From an uncultured Hymenobacter sp. (GTDB lineage: Bacteria; Bacteroidota; Bacteroidia; Cytophagales; Hymenobacteraceae): a stretch of 64,000 bases of DNA. The notes below the pieces were generated by a model. That model was not told the origin of the DNA. It did not search any database and saw only the letters and a program-made list of their open reading frames with translations. The stretch lies in the NCBI GenBank assembly GCA_913776615.1, contig CAJYPK010000024.1, forward strand, positions 1 through 64,000, written 5' to 3'. Within the stretch, counting starts at the first letter, position 1. Each line of letters starts with the position of its first letter. Shown in pieces: positions 28,086 to 35,619 of this stretch. The position numbers were made by a program, and so were the translations under genes.

Positions 28086-28750
28086 CCCCGGCTGCCAAAA
28101 ATGGCGCTGCCCACCCGGATGAGCGTGCTACCCTCGGCCAGTGCCCAGGGGTAGTCGGCGCTCATGCCCATCGAAATCTCGCGGAACTCCTCGTCGGCCG
28201 CGAAGTAGGTGGCTTTTAAGTAGTCGAAATATTGCCGGAGCTGATGGAATTCGCCACGCACGAGAGCCTCATCGGGCGAGTGCGTGGCGATGCCCATTAC
28301 GCCGGTCAGGCGTACGTGACGCAGCGCCTGGTACTCGGCCGATTGCAGAATTTCCTCGGCTTCGGGCAGCGTGAGGCCGGTCTTGGTATCTTCCTGGGCG
28401 ATGTGAAATTGCAGCAGGCCCCGAATGATGCGGTTGTGCTTGGCGGCCTGCTTATCGAGCTCCAGCAGCAGGCGCAGGCTGTCGATACTCTCTACGGTGT
28501 GGACGAAGGGAGCTAAATACTTGACTTTATTGGTTTGCAGCTGCCCAATCTGGTGCCACTCGATATCGGCCGGGAGCTCGGGCTGTTTGGCGGCCATTTC
28601 CTGCACCCGGTTTTCGCCGAAGATGCGCGCCCCGGCTTCGTACGCTTCGCGCAGCCGCTCCACGGGGTGAGTTTTGGTAACGACTACCAGGCGGGCAGCG
28701 GTACCGGCTAGCTGGGCTTCAAAGGAGGCGATGTTCTCAGCAATGGACAT
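28082..28750 (-). CDS. YggS/PLPBP family pyridoxal phosphate homeostasis protein
   Basis: LVVVTKTHPVERLREAYEAG, FGENRVQEM, HQIGQLQTNKVKYLAPFVHTVESID, MGMSADYPWALAEGSTLIRVGSAIFG. Confidence 0.93.
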   Translation of the reverse strand: MSIAENIASFEAQLAGTAARLVVVTKTHPVERLREAYEAGARIFGENRVQEMAAKQPELPADIEWHQIGQLQTNKVKYLAPFVHTVESIDSLRLLLELDKQAAKHNRIIRGLLQFHIAQEDTKTGLTLPEAEEILQSAEYQALRHVRLTGVMGIATHSPDEALVRGEFHQLRQYFDYLKATYFAADEEFREISMGMSADYPWALAEGSTLIRVGSAIFGSRG

Positions 28751-28790
28751 TTTAAATTGATTTGAAAAACCACTACTCCTCACTAGGTTA

Positions 28791-28817
28791 GTCATGTTGA
28801 GCTTGCCGAAGCATGAC
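28791..28817. repeat. Family C short derivative (GTCATGTTGAGCTTGCCGAAGCATGAC)
   Basis: Shares GTCATGYTGAGCTTGCCGAAGCAT with the 90-bp elements at 51193 and 63731; extended palindromic flanks. Confidence 0.7.
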
Positions 28818-28867
28818 TAACCCAATGAGGAATAATTTCTTGTAATAAAAGAGTCAATGAGTGATGG

Positions 28868-29881
28868 TTAGTCCTCCAGCACGTTGTTCATAAACGTGCT
28901 CTTGAGGGCCAGCCAGAGCAGCCAGAGGGCGATGCCCCAGCCCAGGTAGGGACGGTAAAAATCCTGTACGCTGCGGTAGCGCTGGGTGCGAATGTCGGAC
29001 TTTTCGAGCTTATCAATGGCCTTGAAGACCCGGCTGAGGGCCTCGTTGTCGGTGGCGCGGAAAAAGCGGCCGTCGGCCGCCTCGGCCAGCTGGCGCATGG
29101 TGGTTTCGTCGAGGCGGGTTTGTACGTAGCGGGGCTTGCCGGTGGTGGAGTCGCGGCCGAAGGGCACGTAGCCATCCTCACCCAGGCCAATGGTATACAA
29201 CCGGATGCCGTAGGCGTGGGCGAGCTGGGCCGCCAGCAGCGGGTCGAGGTTGCCGGCGTTGCTCTCGCCATCGGAGAGTAGCACGCACACCCGCGACTTG
29301 GCCGGCGACTCGCGCAGGCGGTTGATGGCGGTGCCCAGCGCCGTGCCGATAGCGGTGCCGTCTTCGGCGATGAGGCCGGGGTGCAGGCTGGCCAGGTTGT
29401 CGAGCAGCAAGTCGTAGTCGGTAGTGAGGGGCACCAGTGAATACGCCTGCCCGGCGAAGGCCACCAGCCCGAGGCGGTCGCCGGCCCGACGCTGGATAAA
29501 TTGCCGGGCCAGGCGCTTGGCGGCTTCGAGGCGGGTTGGCTTGAGGTCTTCCAGCTCCATGCTGCCCGATACGTCGAGCGCCAGCACGATGTCGATGCCC
29601 CGGCCCGTTTGGGTTAGCTGCTCGCTCAGGTGCTGGGGACGGGCTACGGCTACGATTAATAATACTTGACTCAGGGCCAGTACGATAGTCGGCACGAAAC
29701 GCAGCCCGGCCCGCCAGTCGGGCCGGATGCCCGCCGGCCCGAACGCTACCACCACCTGCCGCCGCCGCCGGGCCAGCAGCCAGCGCAGCAGGGGCAGCAG
29801 CGGCACCAGGGCCAGCAGCAGCAGCAGGCGCGGGTGCTGCCATTCGTAGCCAGCCAGGGTGGCGTAAGAAAAGATGTTCAT
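28868..29881 (-). CDS. BatA-like VWA domain membrane protein
   Basis: N-terminal TM segments; DIVLALDVSGSM MIDAS; LLSDGESNAG; C-terminal TM. Confidence 0.85.
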   Translation of the reverse strand: MNIFSYATLAGYEWQHPRLLLLLALVPLLPLLRWLLARRRRQVVVAFGPAGIRPDWRAGLRFVPTIVLALSQVLLIVAVARPQHLSEQLTQTGRGIDIVLALDVSGSMELEDLKPTRLEAAKRLARQFIQRRAGDRLGLVAFAGQAYSLVPLTTDYDLLLDNLASLHPGLIAEDGTAIGTALGTAINRLRESPAKSRVCVLLSDGESNAGNLDPLLAAQLAHAYGIRLYTIGLGEDGYVPFGRDSTTGKPRYVQTRLDETTMRQLAEAADGRFFRATDNEALSRVFKAIDKLEKSDIRTQRYRSVQDFYRPYLGWGIALWLLWLALKSTFMNNVLED

Positions 29882-29987
29882 GCAAAAATGGCCAGGAGGC
29901 GCAAATTACGGCTAATCTCACCCGTCGGCCCGGCCCAGACTTGGCGGGCTACCTTTGTCCCGACCTTACGCCCCCAGGGCTGGCCCC

Positions 29988-30647
29988 ATGATTCGTACCG
30001 TAATTTTTGATATGGATGGCGTCATTATCGACACCGAGCCCATCCATCACCACGCCTTTTTTACGCAGTTTGCCGAGCTGGGCATCGCCGTGAGCGACGA
30101 GCTGTACGCCTCGTTCTTAGGCTCTTCCACGCGCAACGTGTTTCAGCGACTTAAGCAGGAGTTTGCCTTGCCCCAGAAAGTACCGGCGCTGCTTCAGCGC
30201 AAGCGCGAGCTGTTCAACCAGGCCTTCGATACCGATGCCAGCCTCGACCTGTTGCCCGGCGTGCGAGCGCTTATTCAAGACCTGCGGGAGCACGATGTGC
30301 AATTGGTGCTGGCTTCTTCGGCCTCGAAGGCCACGATAGCGCGGGTATTCAACCGCTTTGGGCTGGGGCCTTATTTTTCGCACACCGTTAGTGGCGAAGA
30401 CTTTGTGCAGTCTAAGCCCAACCCCGCCATTTTTCTGCACGCGGCAGCGCTGGCCCAAACGCCCGTGAGCGAGTGCATCGTCATCGAAGACTCGGCCAAT
30501 GGGGTAGCGGCGGCCAAGGCGGCCGGGATTTACTGCATCGGCTACGCCAGCCCGCACTCGGCCGGGCAGGACTTACGGCTGGCCGACCGCGTGATTCAGG
30601 ATTTTTCTGAGCTATCGGCCACGGAGATTCGGCAACTTGTAGGGTAA
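29988..30647 (+). CDS. HAD family hydrolase (beta-phosphoglucomutase-like)
   Basis: Start MIRTVIFDMDGVIIDTEPIHH; LVLASSASK; VIEDSANGVAAAKAAG. Confidence 0.92.
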   Translation: MIRTVIFDMDGVIIDTEPIHHHAFFTQFAELGIAVSDELYASFLGSSTRNVFQRLKQEFALPQKVPALLQRKRELFNQAFDTDASLDLLPGVRALIQDLREHDVQLVLASSASKATIARVFNRFGLGPYFSHTVSGEDFVQSKPNPAIFLHAAALAQTPVSECIVIEDSANGVAAAKAAGIYCIGYASPHSAGQDLRLADRVIQDFSELSATEIRQLVG

Positions 30648-30715
30648 GCTTTAGCTTGCCCGGCGTCTGGTGAGCATTACCACCCAGACGCCGGGCAAGC
30701 TAAAGCTTGCCCTAT
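30638..30715. repeat. Family A composite element, ~33-bp arms
   Basis: TGTAGGGTAAGCTTTAGCTTGCCCGGCGTCTGG-tgagcattacca-CCAGACGCCGGGCAAGCTAAAGCTTGCCCTATA; contains the stop of the upstream HAD gene. Confidence 0.93.
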
Positions 30716-30717
30716 AG

Positions 30718-31551
30718 TTACTCAAGCCGGCCTAGCTCGGTGCTGGCAAACGTCCATTCCGGAGTATCGAATTCCGTCGCCTGCGGCCCCGGCACGGCAA
30801 ACCACGCGCCCAGCGCCGGCTGGCCCACGTTGCGTAGCAGGTGGATATTTTGGGCGGGCATGTAGCTCTGCAACAGTAGGAAATAGCGCTGGCCGGTGCG
30901 CGGGTTTTCGGCTACGTCGGCCACCAGCACGGCGTGGCCGGGGTTGCCACCGTGCACCAGCACGTCGCCGGGCTGGGCCTGGGCCAGCGGCACGGGCTGC
31001 ACCTCGCGGCTGAGCGAGCGCGTGCCCGCGTAGCCGAATACCGGCAGCAGGTAGCGGCCCAGCGCAGCGTGGGTAGCGGCTTCGGCCGGCTTAGGTGCGG
31101 GGTAAACTCGCTCGCCCTGCACCCGAAACGTAGTGCCCGCCAGATAGTCCGAAAACCAGGCATCGTAGCCGGTAGTCAGGTGGAAATGAATCTTATCAGG
31201 ATTGACGCTGAACAGATATTCGGCCCGCAGCCGCATCACGGCATCGGCGCACTGCTGCAAGTCGGTGGTGCCGGGGTCGATGTCAAGCACGGCGGCCACC
31301 ACCGCTTGGTTATCCTTCAGACGGCCGTTGAAAAGGCGGGCCGGGGTGCCAGCGGGCTTTAGCGGTAGCCCGCGCAGCCACTCGCCCCACGAGCCGGCGG
31401 CCACCGGTACCCGCTGGCATCCCGGCGGCACCGCGATGCGCTGGGCCAGCCGCTGGGCAGGTGCCGGCCGGGTAGTCAGCCAGGGATAAACCGGCGCGGC
31501 TAGGGTCGGGGGCATTAGCAACAGGCTTCCAAAAAGACAGAGTGACCGCAT
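30718..31551 (-). CDS. DUF4846 domain-containing protein
   Basis: Start MRSLCLFGSLLLMPPTLA; AVLDIDPGTTDLQQCADAVMRLRAEYLF and HFHLTTGYDAWFSDYLAG. Confidence 0.8.
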   Translation of the reverse strand: MRSLCLFGSLLLMPPTLAAPVYPWLTTRPAPAQRLAQRIAVPPGCQRVPVAAGSWGEWLRGLPLKPAGTPARLFNGRLKDNQAVVAAVLDIDPGTTDLQQCADAVMRLRAEYLFSVNPDKIHFHLTTGYDAWFSDYLAGTTFRVQGERVYPAPKPAEAATHAALGRYLLPVFGYAGTRSLSREVQPVPLAQAQPGDVLVHGGNPGHAVLVADVAENPRTGQRYFLLLQSYMPAQNIHLLRNVGQPALGAWFAVPGPQATEFDTPEWTFASTELGRLE

Positions 31552-31666
31552 GAGGAGGCTGAAAAAGCAAGCAATAAGGAAATCGGTAGCCGGCAACGTT
31601 GACGAAGTCGTTTTTCGTGTCGTAAATCAGCCGAATTTCGGCTGCTTTAAGCCGGAGCATCAATGC

Positions 31667-31714
31667 AAAAGCTCCCCGCTACGCCTCGCTTAATGAGGAC
31701 GCAGCGGGGAGCTT
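31667..31714. terminator. Hairpin downstream of the Mn-catalase gene
   Basis: AAGCTCCCCGCTACGCCTC-gcttaat-GAGGACGCAGCGGGGAGCTT. Confidence 0.6.
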
Positions 31715-31736
31715 CGTCGTAATGCTGGCGTAGCCC

Positions 31737-32606
31737 TTAGCTGAGCGAGTCTTTGATATTACCGATGAGATTATCGGTCAAGGTCATCTGCTCTTTCTGG
31801 GCGTGGCCCTCGGGCACGGGCGGGGCGAGCTTGGGCTCGTCGCCGTAGGGCTCGGCTTTCAGCACTTTAAACTCGCCTTTGCCGTCGATGCTGGGGCCAT
31901 GCGTCCAGCGGCCCTCGGGGGTGCCGGTGCCGTCGATGTTGGTCGAGATAAAGGCGTAGCTGAAGTTCTGATTTTCTTTACCCTGCGGGAAAGAGTTGGG
32001 AATGGGCAGGGCCGCCGTGCCGCCCAACTCTTCGATCACGGCCAGCCACTGCTGCTGGTGCATCGTGTCGCGGGCAATCATAAAGCTGAGCATATCCTTC
32101 ATGCCGGGGTCGTCGGTGATTTCCCAGAGTCGGGTGGCCAAGGCGCGGCCCGTACTCTCAGCCGCCACGTTGGTATACATGTCGGCCACCAGGTTGCCGC
32201 TGCCCACCACGTAAGCCCCGCTGAAGGGCACGCCCTCGGCATCGAAGGCCATGGCCCCCAGGCCCGCCGACAAAAACGAGCGCGGATTCATGCCCCCCAA
32301 CACCGCGCCGACCACGCCATCCTGCTTAATGGCGGCCTCCTGCACCGAGAGCGGCGCCCCTTCCAGGTTGAGCGCCACGGCCGTGGCCAGCATTTCAATG
32401 TGCGAGATTTCCTCCGTGCCGGTATCCAGCAGCATGTCGCGGTATTTCACGGGGCCGCGGGCATTCCAAGCCTGAAACAGGTATTGCAGGCAAACGCGCA
32501 TTTCGCCCTCAATGCCGCCAATGGCTTGCTGAAGCATGCGGGCAAACGCTGGGTTGGGCTTTTCGACCCGCACTTTGAACTGCGTGCGCTTATCGTGGTA
32601 AAACAT
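31737..32606 (-). CDS. Manganese catalase family protein
   Basis: MFYHDKRTQFKVRVEKPNPAFARMLQQAIGGIEGEMRVCLQYLFQAWN...EEISHIEMLATAVALNL di-Mn ligand pattern. Confidence 0.92.
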   Translation of the reverse strand: MFYHDKRTQFKVRVEKPNPAFARMLQQAIGGIEGEMRVCLQYLFQAWNARGPVKYRDMLLDTGTEEISHIEMLATAVALNLEGAPLSVQEAAIKQDGVVGAVLGGMNPRSFLSAGLGAMAFDAEGVPFSGAYVVGSGNLVADMYTNVAAESTGRALATRLWEITDDPGMKDMLSFMIARDTMHQQQWLAVIEELGGTAALPIPNSFPQGKENQNFSYAFISTNIDGTGTPEGRWTHGPSIDGKGEFKVLKAEPYGDEPKLAPPVPEGHAQKEQMTLTDNLIGNIKDSLS

Positions 32607-32630
32607 CGTGGAAAAGGGTTGAGGTTAGGT

Positions 32631-32644
32631 TGCCAACGTTGGCA
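32631..32644. promoter_or_regulatory. Perfect 14-bp palindrome upstream of Mn-catalase, candidate operator
   Basis: TGCCAACGTTGGCA about 25 nt upstream of the minus-strand ATG at 32606. Confidence 0.35.
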
Positions 32645-32826
32645 GATATGCCCGTTCCTACGCCCGTCCAAGTGGCTGGGTTGGTGCTTATGAATTTGAT
32701 GATGAGCTTATTATGCTGAAAATGCGCGGCTAAGCGCTGCCTTTCGAACAAGCTAAAGCAGGACTGTTTTCACCCCGAAAACCCTGGCCGTTGCCGGGGC
32801 TAGCGCGCTGTGGATAAAGGGTAAAT

Positions 32827-32862
32827 AAAAAAAGCCGCCCCGCTGACCAGCGGGGCGGCTTT
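32827..32862. terminator. Hairpin terminator downstream of topA
   Basis: AAAAAAAGCCGCCCCGCT-gacc-AGCGGGGCGGCTTT. Confidence 0.8.
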
Positions 32863-32888
32863 GCAAGCCAGCGGGCGACCGAAAAAAA

Positions 32889-35396
32889 TTATTCAGTAGC
32901 GGCGGCCTTTTTTGCGGTGGGCTTCTTGGCCGCGGCCGGTTTTTTAGCTGCGGTGGCTTTGGTAGGGGCTGCTTTCTTGGTAGCAGTTTTTTTTGCGGCC
33001 GGAGCCTTGGCCGCTTTTTTGGCGGGGGCGTCGGCTTCCTTTTCGGGTTTCTCAGCAGCGGCTTTTTTGCCGAAGCGGCCCCCCTTGGCGGGCTTGTCGG
33101 GCGTGGCGGCGGCCAGCTCCAGGCAGCGCTCCAGCGTGAGGTCGGCGGGCTCTTCGCCCTTCGGAATCTTTACGTTTTTCTTGCCCACTACGATATAGGG
33201 GCCGAAGCGACCGTTGAGCACCTGCACCTCGGGGTTTTCGTCGAAGGTCTTGATGAGGCGTTCGGCGTCCGATTTGCGCTTGGCCTCAATGAGCGCCACG
33301 GCTTCCTCGCCCGTGATGGTGTGCGGATCCTGCTCCTTGCCCAGCGAGTAAAACTTGCTGTCGTGGCGGATGTAGGGGCCGAAGCGGCCGAGCGCGGCCG
33401 TCATGGGCTTGTCTTCAAACTCGCCCACCACGCGCGGTAACTTGAAGAGGTCCAGGGCCTCTTCCAGCGTGATAGTTTCGATAAACTGACCCTTGCGCAG
33501 GTTGGCGTAGGCGGGCTTGGTTTCGCCCTCGGTATCGCCCAGCGCTACGTAGGGGCCGTATTTGCCGAGGCGAGCGGTGATTTTCTCGCCCGTTTCAGGA
33601 TGCACGCCGATTTCACGGGTGCTGCCCAGGGTGCTGCGCTCGATGTCCTGCCCGCGCTCTACGCTGGCGTGGAACGGCTCGTAAAAGCCCGCTAGCATGT
33701 GGCCCCAGTCTTCGTGGCCGTTGGCAATCTGGTCGAATTCATCCTCCACCTTGGCCGTAAACTGAAAGTCCACGATGGCAGGAAAGTGTTCTACAAGGAA
33801 GTCGTTGACTACTAGTGCAGTGTCGGTTGGGAAAAGCTTGGCCTTGTCGGCCCCGTAGGTTTCGGTGCGCTGCTCGGTTTTCACCTCGTTGCCGGCCAGC
33901 GAGAGCACGTAGATTTTGCGCTCCTTGCCCTCCCGCGAGTCTTTTTCCACGTAGCCGCGCTTCTGCACGATGCTGATGGTGGGGGCGTAGGTGCTGGGGC
34001 GGCCGATGCCCATTTCCTCCAGCTTCTTCACCAGCGAGGCTTCGGTGTAGCGGGCGGGCGGCGTGCTGAAGCGCTCGGTGGCGGTGAGGGTTTGCAGCGG
34101 CAGGTTCTGCCCCACGCTCAAGGGCGGCAGGCCGCGGGAAAACGAGCTTTCGCCATCGGCGGGCTGGTCTTCGTCGTCCTTGCTTTCGGCGTAGGCTTTC
34201 AGGAAGCCTTCGAAGGTAATCACCTCACCCGTAGCCGAAAACGTAGTATCCGGCTGGGTGCTGATGCCGATAATGGCCGTAGTGCGCTCAATCTGCGCGT
34301 CGGCCATCTGCGAGCCCATCGCCCGCTTGCGGATGAGGTCGTACAGGCGCTGCTCCGAGGCATCGGCCCCAGCCTTGAGCTGCTTGAAATCGGTGGGGCG
34401 GATGGCTTCGTGCGCCTCCTGCGCCGACGCCGACTTGGTTTTGAACTGACGCTCGTGGGCGTACTCAGCCCCGTACGCGGCCACGATGGCCTCGCGGGCA
34501 CCCCGGCGGGCCTCCTCGCTCAGGTTGACCGAATCGGTTCGCATGTAGCTGATGCGGCCGGCCTCGTACAGCTTCTGGGCCACCGTCATGGTTTGCGCCA
34601 CTGAGAAGCCGAGCTTACGAGAAGCTTCCTGCTGAAGCGTGGACGTGGTAAAGGGCGGCGCGGGGCTGCGCTTACCCGGTTTTTTGTCGAGACTATTAAT
34701 ACTGTACGTCGCCCCGATGCAGCGCGTGAGAAAGGCTTCGGCTTCCTCGCGGGTTTTGTAGCGGGTGGGCAGCTCGGCCTCCAGGGTGGTACCCTGGCCG
34801 GCGTCGAAGCGGGCGACCACGCGGTAGGCACTGCTGGCCGTGTGCTTGTTGATTTCGCGCTCGCGGTCCACAATCAGGCGCACGGCCACGCTCTGCACGC
34901 GGCCCGCCGAAAGGCCGGCCTTCACCTTGCGCCACAGCACCGGGCTCAGCTCGAAGCCCACCAGGCGGTCGAGCACGCGGCGGGCCTGCTGGGCGTTCAC
35001 CAGGTCGATGTTGATGGTGCGCGGGTTGTCGATGGCCGCCAGAATGGCTGGCTTGGTAATCTCCCGGAAGACAATGCGCTTAGTCTTGTCAGCCTTGAGG
35101 TTAAGGGCCTCCGACAAGTGCCATGAAATAGCCTCGCCCTCGCGGTCATCGTCACTCGCCAGCCACACGGTTTCAGCTTCTTTCGACAGCTTTTTGAGCT
35201 GCGAAATCAGCTCGCGCTTATCGGCATCGACCACGTAGGTGGGCTTGAAGCCGTTGGCTACGTCGATGGCGTTGTTGTCCTTGGGTAAGTCGCGGACGTG
35301 CCCGTAGCTGGACTTCACCACGAAATCCGGGCCTAAATAGCCCTCAATGGTTTTGGCCTTGGCGGGCGACTCGACGATAACTAGATTCTTGACCAT
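32889..35396 (-). CDS. topA: DNA topoisomerase I with Lys/Ala-rich C-terminal tail
   Basis: Start MVKNLVIVESPAKAKTIEGYLG; DDDREGEAISWHL; SAGRVQSVAVRLIVDRE; SYMRTDSVNLS; FGPYI repeats; AAKK-rich tail. Confidence 0.95.
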   Translation of the reverse strand: MVKNLVIVESPAKAKTIEGYLGPDFVVKSSYGHVRDLPKDNNAIDVANGFKPTYVVDADKRELISQLKKLSKEAETVWLASDDDREGEAISWHLSEALNLKADKTKRIVFREITKPAILAAIDNPRTINIDLVNAQQARRVLDRLVGFELSPVLWRKVKAGLSAGRVQSVAVRLIVDREREINKHTASSAYRVVARFDAGQGTTLEAELPTRYKTREEAEAFLTRCIGATYSINSLDKKPGKRSPAPPFTTSTLQQEASRKLGFSVAQTMTVAQKLYEAGRISYMRTDSVNLSEEARRGAREAIVAAYGAEYAHERQFKTKSASAQEAHEAIRPTDFKQLKAGADASEQRLYDLIRKRAMGSQMADAQIERTTAIIGISTQPDTTFSATGEVITFEGFLKAYAESKDDEDQPADGESSFSRGLPPLSVGQNLPLQTLTATERFSTPPARYTEASLVKKLEEMGIGRPSTYAPTISIVQKRGYVEKDSREGKERKIYVLSLAGNEVKTEQRTETYGADKAKLFPTDTALVVNDFLVEHFPAIVDFQFTAKVEDEFDQIANGHEDWGHMLAGFYEPFHASVERGQDIERSTLGSTREIGVHPETGEKITARLGKYGPYVALGDTEGETKPAYANLRKGQFIETITLEEALDLFKLPRVVGEFEDKPMTAALGRFGPYIRHDSKFYSLGKEQDPHTITGEEAVALIEAKRKSDAERLIKTFDENPEVQVLNGRFGPYIVVGKKNVKIPKGEEPADLTLERCLELAAATPDKPAKGGRFGKKAAAEKPEKEADAPAKKAAKAPAAKKTATKKAAPTKATAAKKPAAAKKPTAKKAAATE

Positions 35397-35537
35397 GCAG
35401 GCGGGGTAGGGGGCGGGGAGGGAAAGGAAGCAGCGGGTTGAGAACGCAGGCTCCGCCCGAAAAGTTAAAAACGGGCACAAAGATGCACGACCGGCGGCGA
35501 CTACGACCGGCAAGCTACCTTCGGGCGGCTATCCTAT

Positions 35538-35566
35538 TGCCGGAAGGCCCGGCACGCCTACTTTTG
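35538..35566 (+). promoter_or_regulatory. Candidate Bacteroidota-type promoter (TTG-N18-TACTTTTG)
   Basis: -33/-7-like pair about 55 nt upstream of the chemoreceptor ATG. Confidence 0.4.
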
Positions 35567-35619
35567 TTGGTCTCCACTGCGGGCTACGGCCCGTTCCACT
35601 CTCTCCGCGTCCTTCTCCC

